Assembly (NCBI GenBank): GCA_963751775.1 | Contig: CAVVVW010000008.1 | Coordinates: forward strand, 1 to 64,000 | Source of the DNA: CADEEN01 sp963751775 | GTDB taxonomy: Bacteria > Pseudomonadota > Gammaproteobacteria > Burkholderiales > Burkholderiaceae_C | DNA length: 64,000 nt | Reading direction: 5' to 3' | Part shown: piece by piece, positions 11,377-21,918 of the stretch | How positions within the stretch are numbered: the first letter of the stretch is position 1 | Layout of the letters: each line of letters opens with the position of its first letter | Made by a program: the position numbers and the translations under genes | Notes under the pieces: generated by a model | The model's input: the letters and a program-made list of their open reading frames with translations, nothing else | The model's database searches: none | Told to the model about the DNA's origin: nothing

Positions 11377-11805
11377 TCATCCGCCCGGTTTCGGTGGCGC
11401 CTTGCCGGCCGGCTGAGACGCCGCGCCCTGCGTGAAAGGAATCGGGATGCCCACGGTGGGCGAATCCAGCCGCCGCGCCGCGCTCAGCGGCTGGCCGCTG
11501 GGCGGCTCGCCCCACTTCAGCGGCGCGGCCGCGCTCTCCGCCTTCGGCGCCGATGCCGAAGCGGGCGCCGACGCGCTGGCCTTGGGCCCGGCGGGCTGCG
11601 TTGCCGGGCCGGCGGCCGAGGCCGACGGCGCTGCGGCAGAGGCGGCGGTCGGCGAGTTACGCGCGGGAATGACCACGATCCCGGGCGACGTGCCCTTGAT
11701 GACGCCTTGCCGGCTGTCGTACAGCGAACCGCTGGCTTGCGCCCAAACGGAGATGTGCGCGGCGAACGTCGCGGCCGCGACAAGGATGACGAAGGCAGTT
11801 TTCAT
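11377..11805 (-). CDS. Small secreted Ala/Pro/Ser-rich protein
   Basis: About 142 residues with a clear signal peptide (MKTAFVILVAAATFAAHISVWA, cut before QASG). A short segment SLYDSRQGVIKGTSPGIVVIPARN follows, then a long low-complexity Ala/Ser/Pro linker and a conserved-looking C-terminus. It is probably periplasmic. No family recognised. Confidence 0.6.
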   Translation of the reverse strand: MKTAFVILVAAATFAAHISVWAQASGSLYDSRQGVIKGTSPGIVVIPARNSPTAASAAAPSASAAGPATQPAGPKASASAPASASAPKAESAAAPLKWGEPPSGQPLSAARRLDSPTVGIPIPFTQGAASQPAGKAPPKPGG

Positions 11806-12035
11806 GAATCGGTGCGAGTGATGAGTGGCGCCGGTCGAGCGGCCTCGAATGCGCGTTCTGCCGCGGTCGAAGGCCGTCGGGCAGCGCGAAGGTTAGCGCA
11901 AACGGCTCAAGCGCTGCGCGGGGGTCTCATTCGCCGAAAGTTTCGCGTCGGCCGATGACAGGCTGCGTCCCCCATCGAGTGCGCAGCCAGGCCATATGGT
12001 CGGCCGGAACTCGATGCGGCAAGGGCTCGCTGCCC
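11806..12035. other. Intergenic stretch, nothing recognised
   Basis: About 230 bases between two leftward genes. No hairpin-plus-T terminator, RNA gene or repeat is visible. Confidence 0.3.
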
Positions 12036-12635
12036 CTACTTGTCCGCGCCAGATGCCATGAGTGTGGCACTCAGCGCGGCACTCATGTCGTGATCGAGCG
12101 TGTTCACGCCCTTGACGACAAAGGTGCCACCGTTGCGCCAGAAGGTACGCGCATCTGCCAGTGAAGTCGAAAGCTGCGCATCGAGTACGCGCACGTCGAT
12201 CAGCACCTCGGTGCCGCCTTCGACGATGACGGGTACGCCGATCGTGATGCGCGGGCCCAGCTCACGCACGACGACGATCACGACGCGATCGGGCCTTGCC
12301 GATGCGGAGGCCACCGCACGCATGAGCGCTTCGGCCGACGGGACCACTTCGCCATCCGGCAGGCGATGCAGGCCCGCGACGGCAAGACAGCTCGTTCGAC
12401 GCAGAAAGTCCTCGATCCCGCGCAGCGCTGCGGCCTCGCGCAGCAGGGGCTCCTTCTGATCGGGACGCCATTGCGCGCCCCAGTAGACGACCGTGCTCAA
12501 CGCCGGTGCGCCGACCGTGCACAGCGGTGCCTTGAGCGGCGCGCCGGTGACTTCGACCGTGGTGGATGCGCAAGCAGTCAAAACAGACGCGACCGAGAGC
12601 GTTGCGATACCGATGGTGTGTTTGAGGGGCAGCAT
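12036..12635 (-). CDS. Predicted lipoprotein of unknown function
   Basis: About 199 residues. I place the start at 12635 because the sequence from there is a lipoprotein signal: Lys, hydrophobic core SVASVLTACAST with lipobox L-T-A-C. The longer frame to 12851 adds unconserved residues overlapping the neighbouring gene. The mature part has a beta-rich pattern with segments such as RVVIVVVRELGPRI and GGTEVLIDVRVLD and two internal cysteines. No known domain recognised. Confidence 0.7.
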   Translation of the reverse strand: MLPLKHTIGIATLSVASVLTACASTTVEVTGAPLKAPLCTVGAPALSTVVYWGAQWRPDQKEPLLREAAALRGIEDFLRRTSCLAVAGLHRLPDGEVVPSAEALMRAVASASARPDRVVIVVVRELGPRITIGVPVIVEGGTEVLIDVRVLDAQLSTSLADARTFWRNGGTFVVKGVNTLDHDMSAALSATLMASGADK

Positions 12636-12690
12636 TGGGAGATGGACAGCGTTTGACCGCAGTCGCCCAGTCATTGCAGGGCGTGCCGGA

Positions 12691-13545
12691 CTACGGCGCG
12701 TAGGGTTCATGAACGATGCGCTGTGAAATCCACCAAATGTTTCCATGAACATCCTTGACCCCGCCCTGGCGGTCACCGTAGGGCATATCGGCAACCTCCA
12801 TTTCGAGTGCGGCTCCATTGGCCAGGGCCTTCGCCATGGCGGCGCGAGCATCTGCTACATACAGGTAGTAGGTGCTTGCCATGGGCTTGTATCGATCACT
12901 GGCCTCGCTGACCATGACCGTGGAAGTACCCAACTGGACTTGAACATTGGCGATCAACCCATCGGGGCGCATGCTGCGCAGCGTTTCGACGCCACTCAGA
13001 CCACGGATCAGAAACTGCACGAACGACTCGGCGTTCTGGACGAAGAAGTAAGGCGTGACCGTGTTGAAGCCCGGAGGGATGTATCCGGCGGGGGATTCAC
13101 ACCATTGCTTGAGCATCAACAGCGTCTCGCCCCAGGCGAAGTTGCAGAACCCGAAATACTCGCTGTGCTCATCCCAGCCAGAGTGGCGAAACTCGATCAC
13201 CGCCATGCGGGGTACGTCATCGCTGTGTCCCAGCCAGTGACCCGGGTTCTGGCGTTCTGTCATCTCAAAGCTGATATGCGTGCCAGTCCAGGCGCAGGCG
13301 GGGCTGCGACTCGGATGCGTGCTGACGATCTCCCACTCGACGCGCCGGTCCTGGGTCGACTCCAGCACCATCATTCTTACCTCGCCATGTTCTGTGCCTG
13401 CGCCGTGCGCCAGTACCAGACCAGCCTCCGTTTCGGTGGATGTATGGGGAGCCCACCACCTGCCAAGGCCGTCGGCCGTGGCAAGCGCTGCGTACACCTT
13501 CGATACGGGCGCGTTGATCCAGACCTGGTGGGAGAGGGTTGCCAT
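12691..13545 (-). CDS. SRPBCC (AHSA1-like)-VOC (PhnB-like) fusion protein
   Basis: About 284 residues in one uninterrupted frame. Residues 1 to about 155 look like an AHSA1/START-type SRPBCC domain: HQVWINAPVSKVYAAL opening, GLGRWWAP, and a C-terminal helix WGETLLMLKQWCE. Residues from about 160 to the end look like a vicinal-oxygen-chelate (glyoxalase/PhnB-like) domain: TVTPYFFVQNAESFVQFL opening, STYYLYVADARAAM, and a GVKDVHGNIWWI ending. Both families are usually separate small proteins of this size, so the join is a real domain fusion; no stop or frame break lies between them. Function is unknown; small-molecule binding or detoxification is a guess. A DUF1801 protein lies just upstream on the same strand. 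Confidence 0.8.
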   Translation of the reverse strand: MATLSHQVWINAPVSKVYAALATADGLGRWWAPHTSTETEAGLVLAHGAGTEHGEVRMMVLESTQDRRVEWEIVSTHPSRSPACAWTGTHISFEMTERQNPGHWLGHSDDVPRMAVIEFRHSGWDEHSEYFGFCNFAWGETLLMLKQWCESPAGYIPPGFNTVTPYFFVQNAESFVQFLIRGLSGVETLRSMRPDGLIANVQVQLGTSTVMVSEASDRYKPMASTYYLYVADARAAMAKALANGAALEMEVADMPYGDRQGGVKDVHGNIWWISQRIVHEPYAP

Positions 13546-13626
13546 GTTGAGTCTCCTTCCAACTCAATGGTGGGCGACGCAGTGGACTATCCGCTGCAAC
13601 CGTTTGTCGAGCGACATCTTCATGCC

Positions 13627-14007
13627 TTAGACATCCGTCGGGTTGCCCAGAGTCTGGTTCAGTCTGACAGCCTCTTCGACAAGGCGCCGCGCCTTGGCGC
13701 TGGTGACTTCCTCGCCTTCGTGCAACTCGATGGTGGCCATCTCGTACTTTCCGCCGGGTTTCAGGTGCGGATCGATCTCGCGCAGGCGTTTGCCTCTCCA
13801 GAAACCGAACAGGACGCGATGCGATTCGGCGCGAATGAGCAACACAGGTCCGTTTGACAGGTACACCAGATGTCCCCACTTGATGACTTCATCAAGGGTG
13901 ACAGCGGTGACCACATCGGCCCGCAGCCGCTCCACCGTGACCCGCTGCCATCCAGAAAGCGCACCGACGTAGGCGTCAGGGCTTGATGCGGGGACTGATT
14001 TCTTCAT
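13627..14007 (-). CDS. DUF1801 domain protein
   Basis: About 126 residues of the DUF1801/YdhG-like fold, a small alpha/beta protein of unknown function related to CyaY/YjbR-like folds. Visible family traits are the VTLDEVIKWGHLVY core, a FGFWRGKRL strand-turn and the C-terminal helical tail. It is intact. It sits 80 bases upstream of the SRPBCC-VOC gene on the same strand, so the two may be expressed together. Confidence 0.78.
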   Translation of the reverse strand: MKKSVPASSPDAYVGALSGWQRVTVERLRADVVTAVTLDEVIKWGHLVYLSNGPVLLIRAESHRVLFGFWRGKRLREIDPHLKPGGKYEMATIELHEGEEVTSAKARRLVEEAVRLNQTLGNPTDV

Positions 14008-14052
14008 TGCGGCAAGCGCCTTGCATCAAATCCTGAGCCCTCACGACTTGGC

Positions 14053-14434
14053 TCAATGGGTGCTCGGGCTGTACGCCTTGAAAGTGATGACAAGGGCGAC
14101 AACCAGGAGGCAGGCTTCAAGAACCATGAACGTCATCGAGCTGGCGCCCTGTGTGGCCTGCCGATACTGGCTCGCCGCGAACATGCGGACCAGGCCGAGG
14201 ACGAGGAAGAACCAGCCAGACAGGGTAATCAGAACCGTCCAGTCCCTCGCCCACGCGTTGTGCGCCCGCACCACGGCCAGGCCCGCGACGAACATCAGCA
14301 CGCCCGAGAGGTAGACGACCGGCGGAAGTCTGCGCGTCGTACAGGTGCGGTTGAATCAGCGGGAACTCGGCGACGAGCATCGCGGCGAGCGTGGGGCCAA
14401 GAAGGCCGCCGATTTGTCTTGAGTTCTCCAACAT
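14053..14434 (-). CDS. Small membrane protein (frame break)
   Basis: About 127 residues after correction. The N-terminal part from 14434 (MLENSRQIGG, a short helix with AAMLVAEFPL) and the C-terminal part from about 14330 (three helices, including WTVLITLSGWFFLVLGL) are in different frames. Restoring one CG unit near 14325 joins them as ...YDARRLPPVVYLSG... and gives a four-helix protein. Family not identified; resembles small uncharacterised inner-membrane proteins. Confidence 0.62.
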
Positions 14435-14611
14435 GGCCTCCGCGGACAGTGTGTGTACTGAGGTGTGCCGCGATCACCACGCACGGAGCGCGGCCTGTTG
14501 GCCGGGCCCACGGTGCAAGGCCGGGCGTCCTGGTGGCAACAAGCACCATGCGCTGTGACCCAACCATTTCATGTCGCGATTGCATCCGACGGCAAAGCGA
14601 CAACGATCGCC
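14435..14611. other. Short intergenic stretch, nothing recognised
   Basis: About 180 bases between two small membrane-protein genes. No structured element stands out. Confidence 0.25.
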
Positions 14612-14974
14612 TCAATGCGCAGGCCACTGAGCGTAGGCGTAGACGATGCCCACGCAATAGAGGACGCCGAAGATTGACTTGTTGTGCCGTGCCAACCACA
14701 AGGGAAGGTAGATGTCGAAATTGTCGTGCCTGTCTTGCGTGAAGCGGCCGGCCAACGACGTGAGCGGGCAGCGCCATCCATTGACGACCAAGACCGCGAC
14801 TTCGACGAAGACGATGCCGACGAGCCAGGCCGCAAGCGCGTGCTTGCCCAGCCAAGACGCCAGCGGAATGGCAAGTATGCAGCCGGCAAAGAACGCCCAC
14901 GCGATCGTGTGGACGACCTTGATCGCGACCAACGCGCCCGCAGAGCGGGCAGATGTCGAGCCGGGTGACGGCAT
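14612..14974 (-). CDS. Small membrane protein of uncharacterised family
   Basis: About 120 residues with three or four helices. A conserved-looking stretch links helix 2 to a loop: VVNGWRCPLTSLAGR, then DNFDIYLPLWLARHN before the last helix. Small proteins carrying these same two motifs are widespread in bacteria and have no known function. I kept the first ATG (14974); the first 15 residues are polar and the true start may lie slightly further in. Confidence 0.65.
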   Translation of the reverse strand: MPSPGSTSARSAGALVAIKVVHTIAWAFFAGCILAIPLASWLGKHALAAWLVGIVFVEVAVLVVNGWRCPLTSLAGRFTQDRHDNFDIYLPLWLARHNKSIFGVLYCVGIVYAYAQWPAH

Positions 14975-15036
14975 GTTGCTTTCGAGCGGCCGATTGTCAT
15001 TCAGGCCAGGAAAGTGGCGGCTTACGCGACCTCGCG

Positions 15037-16338
<1,302 letters not shown>

Positions 16339-16405
16339 GGCTTGGGCGGCTGCCGGTGGTGCGTCGATGTTCGCAGCGTAGCGCACAACCCGCCCGCGCA
16401 CGGCC

Positions 16406-17603
16406 TCAAGCGGCGCGCAACGCCAGACTGCGGCAGCGCCAGCAGCACAGCGTGGCCAGCAGCGCCACCAGCGCCGCGGCGCCGAACACGGCCTCAAAGC
16501 CCCAGCGCTGGCTGATGGCGCCACCGGCGACGCCGCCGATCACGCCCGACAGCCCGTAGCCCAGCGTCGAGTACAGCGCCTGGCCGCGGCCGCGCAGGGC
16601 GCCGGGGAAGTGGCGATTGACCATGCTGATGCAGGCCGCGTGCTGGGCCGCGAAGGTGACGGCGTGCAGGCATTGCGTCAGCACCAGCAGCGGCCAGCTG
16701 CCGCCGAGCGTGGCCATGGCGGCAAAGCGCAACACCGACACCAGCGCCGCCGCCAGCAGCCAGTTGTGCGCGCTCCAGCGCGCGAACCAATGGCCCTGGC
16801 TCCAGAAGAAGGCGATCTCGACCGCCACCGACACCGCCCACAGCGCGCCGACCGCGCTCTTGCCGTAGCCCAGCGCGTCGAGGTAGAGCGAGAGGAAGAC
16901 GTACAGCGAGGTGTGCGCCAGCACGGTGAAGAACACGCCGGCGAAGAACCAGGCCACTTCGGGTTGGCGCAGCACGCGCCAGATGCCGCCCGGCGCGCCG
17001 GCCTGCGCACCGGCCGGGCGCGGCGGCCTGGCGCGGCAGGCGCCACGCGGCCGCGGCCAGCAAGCCGAACATGGCGATCAGGAACCACGGCAGCGCGGCG
17101 ATGCCGGTGCTTTGCAGCAGCGACGCCGAACACAGCCGACGGCGCTGATGAATCCGAGCGAGCCCCACATGCGCACGCGGCCGTAGCGGCGGTAGTCCAG
17201 CCCCTCGGGCGTGGTCAGCCGCTGCGCCACCGCCGCTTCGGCCAGCGGCACGACGGCCGCATTGGCCAGGAAGATCAGCACCACGACCGCCGCCACGGAT
17301 GACCACATCGCGCAGCCACAACAGGCCGAGCGACGAGGCGAGGATCAGCGCGGTGGCGATGCGCACCAGCTCGACGCGGCGCGCGCCATGCTGCCAATGG
17401 TCGCCGAGCCAGCTCCAGGCGTAGGGCACGACAACGCGGGTCCACGATTGCAGCGAGGCGATCGCGCCGATGGCCAGCGTGGAGAACCCGAGCGACTGGA
17501 ACCACAGCGGCGCATAGGGGTTGAACAGCCCGATCGACGCGAAGTAGGCAAAACCCAGCGCGCCGTACGGGACCAGCGAGCCCTGCGGCCCGCGCTCGCT
17601 CAC
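16406..17603 (-). CDS. MFS transporter, HcaT/MFS_1-like (three frame breaks)
   Basis: Twelve-helix major facilitator with the PYGALGFAYFASIGLFNPYAPLW opening split across short motifs, typical of the phenylpropionate/nucleoside-symporter-like MFS_1 group. The GTG start at 17603 overlaps the aroC stop by four bases (GTGA), so translation is probably coupled. Frame breaks lie near 17290 (a lost CG unit restores ...VIRVAAVVVLIF), 17140 and 17030. The C-terminal half from about 16980 to 16406 reads cleanly. Corrected length is about 400 residues. Substrate unknown. Confidence 0.82.
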
Positions 17604-18700
17604 GGCGCGCTGCCGGCAATCGGGCCGACGGGCAGCGCCACGTCGGCGTTTTGCGCGCGCTGGCGCAATGCATGGTCCATCACCACCAGCGCCAGCATGG
17701 CCTCGGCGATCGGCGCGGCGCGGATGCCGACGCAGGGGTCGTGGCGGCCGTGGGTCTCGACCGTGGTCGGCTGGCCGGCGCGGTCGATCGACGCGCGCGG
17801 CAGCCGGATCGAACTGGTCGGCTTGATGGCGATCGCCACGCGCAGGTCCTGGCCGGTGGAGATGCCGCCGAGCACGCCGCCGGCATGGTTGCTGCGAAAA
17901 CCCTGCGGGCTGAGTTCGTCGCCATGCTGGCTGCCGCGCTGCGCCACGACCTTGAAGCCGTCGCCGATCTCGACGCCCTTGACGGCGTTGATGCCCATCA
18001 TGGCGTAGGCGATGTCGGCATCGAGCTTGTCGTACAGCGGCTCGCCCAGGCCCACCGGCACGCCGCGGGCCAGCACCTCGATGCGCGCGCCGACCGAGTC
18101 GCCCGACTTGCGCAGCGCGTCCATCGCCGCCTCGAGCCGCGGCACGATGGCGGCGTTGGGCGCGAAGAACGGGTTGTTGCCGATCTCGGCCAGGCTCTCG
18201 AAGGGAATCTCGATCTCGCCCAGCGCCGCCATCCAGGCATGAAAGGCGGTGCCGTGCTTCTCGCGCAGCCACTTCTTGGCCACCGCGCCGGCGGCCACCA
18301 TCGGCGCCGTCAGGCGCGCCGAGGCCCGGCCGCCGCCGCGCGGGTCGCGCAGGCCGTACTTCTGCCAGTAGGTGTAGTCGGCATGGCCGGGGCGGAAGGT
18401 GTCGAGCAGGTTGCCGTAATCCTTGCTGCGCTGGTCGGTGTTGTGGATCAGCAGCGCGATCGGCGTGCCGGTGGTCAGGCCCTCGAACACGCCCGACAGG
18501 ATCTGCACCGCATCGGCCTCGTTGCGCTGCGTCACATGCCGGCTGGTGCCGGGGCGGCGGCGATCGAGGTCGGGCTGGATGTCGGCTTCACTCAGCGCCA
18601 TGCCGGGCGGGCAGCCGTCGATCACGCAGCCGATGGCCGGGCCATGGCTCTCGCCGAAGTTGGTGACGCAAAACAGGTGGCCGAAGGTGGAGCCGGACAT
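17600..18700 (-). CDS. aroC: Chorismate synthase
   Basis: Last step of the shikimate pathway: EPSP to chorismate, needing reduced FMN. It has 366 residues, standard length, and is intact. Recognisable motifs are GESHGPAIGCVIDGCPPG near the start, RPGHADYTYWQKYG, GGGRASAR, and the FMN/substrate-binding end with RHDPCVGIRA. It begins an operon-like pair with the MFS gene downstream (four-base overlap). Confidence 0.97.
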   Translation of the reverse strand: MSGSTFGHLFCVTNFGESHGPAIGCVIDGCPPGMALSEADIQPDLDRRRPGTSRHVTQRNEADAVQILSGVFEGLTTGTPIALLIHNTDQRSKDYGNLLDTFRPGHADYTYWQKYGLRDPRGGGRASARLTAPMVAAGAVAKKWLREKHGTAFHAWMAALGEIEIPFESLAEIGNNPFFAPNAAIVPRLEAAMDALRKSGDSVGARIEVLARGVPVGLGEPLYDKLDADIAYAMMGINAVKGVEIGDGFKVVAQRGSQHGDELSPQGFRSNHAGGVLGGISTGQDLRVAIAIKPTSSIRLPRASIDRAGQPTTVETHGRHDPCVGIRAAPIAEAMLALVVMDHALRQRAQNADVALPVGPIAGSAP

Positions 18701-18754
18701 GGTTCAGGGCGTGGCTGCGATGCGGGGCCCTTCGATTGTGACAGCGGGCTTGGT

Positions 18755-19228
18755 TCAAACGGGTTTGCGGCCCGGCACCCACTTGATCAGTTGCAGGCAT
18801 GGGTTCTGTGGCGCCCACAGCAGGGGAAAGACCTCCAGCGCCTGGAACCCGAGGTGGCTGTAGAACTCGCGTGTCTGCGCGTAGGCCTTGCTTGGCGACG
18901 TGGCGGCCACCGTCTTGACCTGCAGCAGCGTGACGTTCTTCGCCGCCAGCCAGGCTTCGACATGCGCTACCAGCGCCCGCCCGATGCCTGCATTTCTCGA
19001 CGCCGCCTGCACGGCAATGCAATGGATCTCCCAGGCCTGCGCAAAGTGTTCGGTAAGCGAGACGAAGCCCATGATCCGCTCGCCTTCCATGGCGGCGAAT
19101 GTCGGATGGGTCAGAGTGTCGTCGGCGTACATCTGCAACGCCTCTTCGATGCCGAACCACATCGGCAACGAACGCAGCACCTGCTCGCACGCGGTCCTTG
19201 CGTCCAGGCTGGGGCCGACGATGTGCAC
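18755..19228 (-). CDS. GNAT-family N-acetyltransferase
   Basis: About 157 residues of the GNAT fold. The acetyl-CoA-binding motif A is visible as IHCIAVQAASRNAGIGRALV, with beta strand 4 before it and the C-terminal FYSHLGFQALE segment. The start appears to be GTG at 19228 (MHIVGPSL). The gene lies 54 bases upstream of aroC on the same strand. Substrate is unknown. Confidence 0.85.
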   Translation of the reverse strand: MHIVGPSLDARTACEQVLRSLPMWFGIEEALQMYADDTLTHPTFAAMEGERIMGFVSLTEHFAQAWEIHCIAVQAASRNAGIGRALVAHVEAWLAAKNVTLLQVKTVAATSPSKAYAQTREFYSHLGFQALEVFPLLWAPQNPCLQLIKWVPGRKPV

Positions 19229-19266
19229 GCTACGGCCTCATCCGTGCCGAGCCGCCGACGCCGCCG

Positions 19267-19728
19267 CTACTCGGCCTTGCCTTCCTGCGTCTCCTCGACC
19301 GGCCAGTCGCGGATGTAGGCCTTGAGCATGCGGTTCTCGAAGTCCTGCGAGTCGACCACCGCCTTGGCCACGTCGTAGAACGAGATCACGCCCATCAAGG
19401 TGCTCTGGTCCATCACCGGCAGGTAGCGGGCGTGGCGCTGCAGCATCATGCGCCGCACCTCGTCGATCTCGGTCTCGGGCGTGCAGGTGAGCGGAAAGTC
19501 GTCCATCACCGAGCGCACCAGGGTGTCGCCGATCGTGCCGCCGTTGCGCACCACGGCCTGGATCACTTCGCGGAAGGTCAGGATGCCGGCCAGTTCGCCG
19601 TGATGCATCACCACCAGCGAGCCGATGTCCAGGCCGGCCATCGTCCGCAATGCGTCGGCCAGCCGCTCCTCCGGCGGGATGGTGTAGAGCGTGTTGCCCT
19701 TGACGCGCAGGATGTCGCTGACTTTCAT
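19267..19728 (-). CDS. CBS-domain pair protein
   Basis: About 153 residues made almost wholly of two CBS motifs (a Bateman module): the first with GSLVVMHHGELAGILTFREV, the second with RYLPVMDQSTLMGVISFYDVAKAV. Such modules bind adenine nucleotides. I start at 19728 (MKVSDILRVKG), which is the usual family opening; the open frame extends to 19785 but with a poor N-terminus. Intact; role unknown. Confidence 0.88.
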   Translation of the reverse strand: MKVSDILRVKGNTLYTIPPEERLADALRTMAGLDIGSLVVMHHGELAGILTFREVIQAVVRNGGTIGDTLVRSVMDDFPLTCTPETEIDEVRRMMLQRHARYLPVMDQSTLMGVISFYDVAKAVVDSQDFENRMLKAYIRDWPVEETQEGKAE

Positions 19729-19811
19729 GGAGGCTCCGATGGCGGTGGTGGCGAGAAAAACATAGCACACAATGCCCGCAGCCAACAGGAAATCTGCCCA
19801 GGGAGCAATTC

Positions 19812-21111
19812 ATGCCCGGCCCCGCCGACCCCGGTTTCGACACGCTGGCGCTGCACGCCGGCGCCGCGCCCGACCCAACGACCGGCGCGCGCGCGCTGCC
19901 GATCCACCTGTCGACCTCGTTCGTGTTCGAGTCCTGCGAGCACGCCGCGTCGCTGTTCAACCTCGAACGCTCGGGCCATGTCTACAGCCGCATCAGCAAC
20001 CCGACCAACGCGGTGTTCGAGGAGCGCATGGCCGCGCTCGAAGGCGGTGCGGGCGCGATCGCCACCGCCAGCGGCCAGGCCGCGCTGCACCTGGCCATCT
20101 GCACGCTGGCCGGCGCCGGCTCGCACATCGTCGCCAGCTCGGCGCTGTACGGCGGCTCGCACAACCTGCTGAGCTACACGCTGGCCCGGTTCGGCGTCGA
20201 CACGACCTTCGTCAAGCCGGGCGACATCGACGGCTGGCGCGCGGCGCTGCGGCCCGAACACACGGCTGCTGTTCGGCGAAACGCTGGGCAACCCGGGCCT
20301 GGACGTGCTCGACATCCCGACCGTGGCCGCCATCGCGCACGAGGCCGGCGTGCCGCTGCTGGTCGACTCGACCTTCACCACGCCGTACCTGATGCAGCCG
20401 TTCACGCACGGTGCCGACCTGGTCTTTCACTCGGCCACCAAGTTCCTCTGCGGCCACGGCACCGTCGTCGGCGGCGTGCTGGTCGACGGCGGCCGCTTCG
20501 ACTGGAGCCTGGCCGAGCGCTTCCCCGAGCTGAACCGGCCCTACGCCGGCTTTCACGGCATGGTGTTCTCCGAGGAGTCGAGCGAAGGCGCGTTCCTGCT
20601 GCGCGCGCGCCGCGAAGGCCTGCGCGACTTCGGCGCCTGCATGAGCCCGCACACCGCCTGGCTGATGCTGCAGGGCATCGAGACGCTGCCGCTGCGCATG
20701 GCGCGGCATGTCGAGAACACGCGCAAGGTGGTGGCCTTCCTGGTCGCGCACCCGATGGTCGCCGGCGTCGGCTACCCCGAGCTCGAAGGCCACCCCAGCC
20801 ACGCACTGGCGCAGCGCCTGCTGCCCAAGGGCTGCGGCGCGGTGTTCAGCTTCGACCTGAAGGGCTCGCGCAAGCAAGGCGTGGCCTTCATCGAGGCGCT
20901 GAAGCTGTTCTCGCACCTGGCCAACGTCGGCGATTGCCGCTCGCTGGTGATCCATCCGGCGTCGACCACGCATTTCCGCATGGACGACGCGGCGCTGGCC
21001 ACGGCCGGCATCGGGCCCGGCACGATCCGGCTGTCGATCGGGCTGGAAGACCCGGCCGACCTGATCGAGGACTTGAAGCGCGCGCTGAAGGCCGCCGAGA
21101 AGGCCGTATGA
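19812..21111 (+). CDS. metY: O-acetylhomoserine aminocarboxypropyltransferase (frame break)
   Basis: PLP enzyme of the Cys/Met metabolism family making homocysteine from O-acetylhomoserine and sulfide. The opening GFDTLALHAG and the active-site lysine in HSATKFLCGHGT are seen. The C-terminus NVGDCRSLVIHPASTTH, with RLSIGLEDPADLIEDL, is typical. The frame breaks near 20262, where one CG unit is missing; restoring it gives HTRLLFGETLGNPG. Corrected length is about 433 residues, fitting MetY rather than the shorter MetB/MetC/MetZ. The stop overlaps the start of the alpha/beta hydrolase (ATGA), so the two are coupled. Confidence 0.9.
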
Positions 21112-21908
21112 AGCTCCAGGTTCAGGGCCGCGAGGTCTACGCCTACACCGGCGGCAAGGCGTTCGACCCGACCCTGCCCTGCGTGGTCTTCATCCACGGC
21201 GCGATGAACGACCACGGCAACTTCACGCTGCTGGCGCGCTGGTTCGCACACCATGGATTCGCCGTGCTGGCGCCCGACCTGCCCGGCCACATGCAGAGCG
21301 CCGGCCCGGCGCTGACCAGCGTCGAGGCCATGGCCGACTGGTTGCTGGCGCTGCTCGACGCCGCCGGCGTGCGCGAGGCCGCACTGGCCGGCCACAGCAT
21401 GGGCTCGCTGGTGGCGCTCGAGGCGGCTGCGCGCGCACCCGCGCGGGCGACGCGGCTGGTGATGCTGGGCACCGCGGTGCCGATGCCCGTGCCGGCGGTG
21501 CTGCTCGAACTGGGGCGGCACGACCCCCTGGCCGCGATCGATCGCGTGATCGTCTACTCGTTCTCGACGCTGGCCGCCAAGCCCTCGTACCCGGGCCCGG
21601 GCGTCTGGCTGCGCGGCAGCGGCCGCGCGCTGATGCGCCAGGTGCTGGCGCGCAGCGGCGACCCGCTGCTGTTCTACAAGGACTTCGCCGCTTGCAACAA
21701 CTACGCCAATGGCCTGGACGCCGCGGCGAAGGTGCAATGCGCCAGCCACCTGGTGCTGGGCCAGTTCGACCAGATGACGCTGGCCCGCGGCGCGCAGGCC
21801 GTCGCCGGCGTGCTGAAAGCCACCGTGCACACCGTGCCGGCCGGGCATTTCCTGATGCAGGAATGCCCCGACGGCGTGTTGAATGCGCTGCGCCAGGCCC
21901 TGTGCTGA
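21108..21908 (+). CDS. Alpha/beta-hydrolase
   Basis: About 266 residues, intact. The oxyanion region FIHGAMNDHGNF, nucleophile elbow GHSMGS (Ser) and late catalytic His in PAGHFLMQE give a complete hydrolase triad pattern with an Asp in the QFDQMT region. The ATG lies inside the metY stop (ATGA overlap). The last 21 bases of the gene are repeated at 24246-24266, in front of the second DUF962 copy. Substrate unknown. Confidence 0.87.
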   Translation: MKLQVQGREVYAYTGGKAFDPTLPCVVFIHGAMNDHGNFTLLARWFAHHGFAVLAPDLPGHMQSAGPALTSVEAMADWLLALLDAAGVREAALAGHSMGSLVALEAAARAPARATRLVMLGTAVPMPVPAVLLELGRHDPLAAIDRVIVYSFSTLAAKPSYPGPGVWLRGSGRALMRQVLARSGDPLLFYKDFAACNNYANGLDAAAKVQCASHLVLGQFDQMTLARGAQAVAGVLKATVHTVPAGHFLMQECPDGVLNALRQALC

Positions 21909-21918
21909 TCGAGCCACC

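Noticed and set aside
14056..14742. Plus-strand frame across the small membrane genes
   Set aside because: Arg-rich antisense product without hydrophobic or conserved segments, while both minus-strand genes show clear helices and motifs.
19812..21111. metZ or metB instead of metY
   Set aside because: The corrected length of about 433 residues and the extended C-terminal region fit O-acetylhomoserine sulfhydrylase better than the shorter (~390) relatives.
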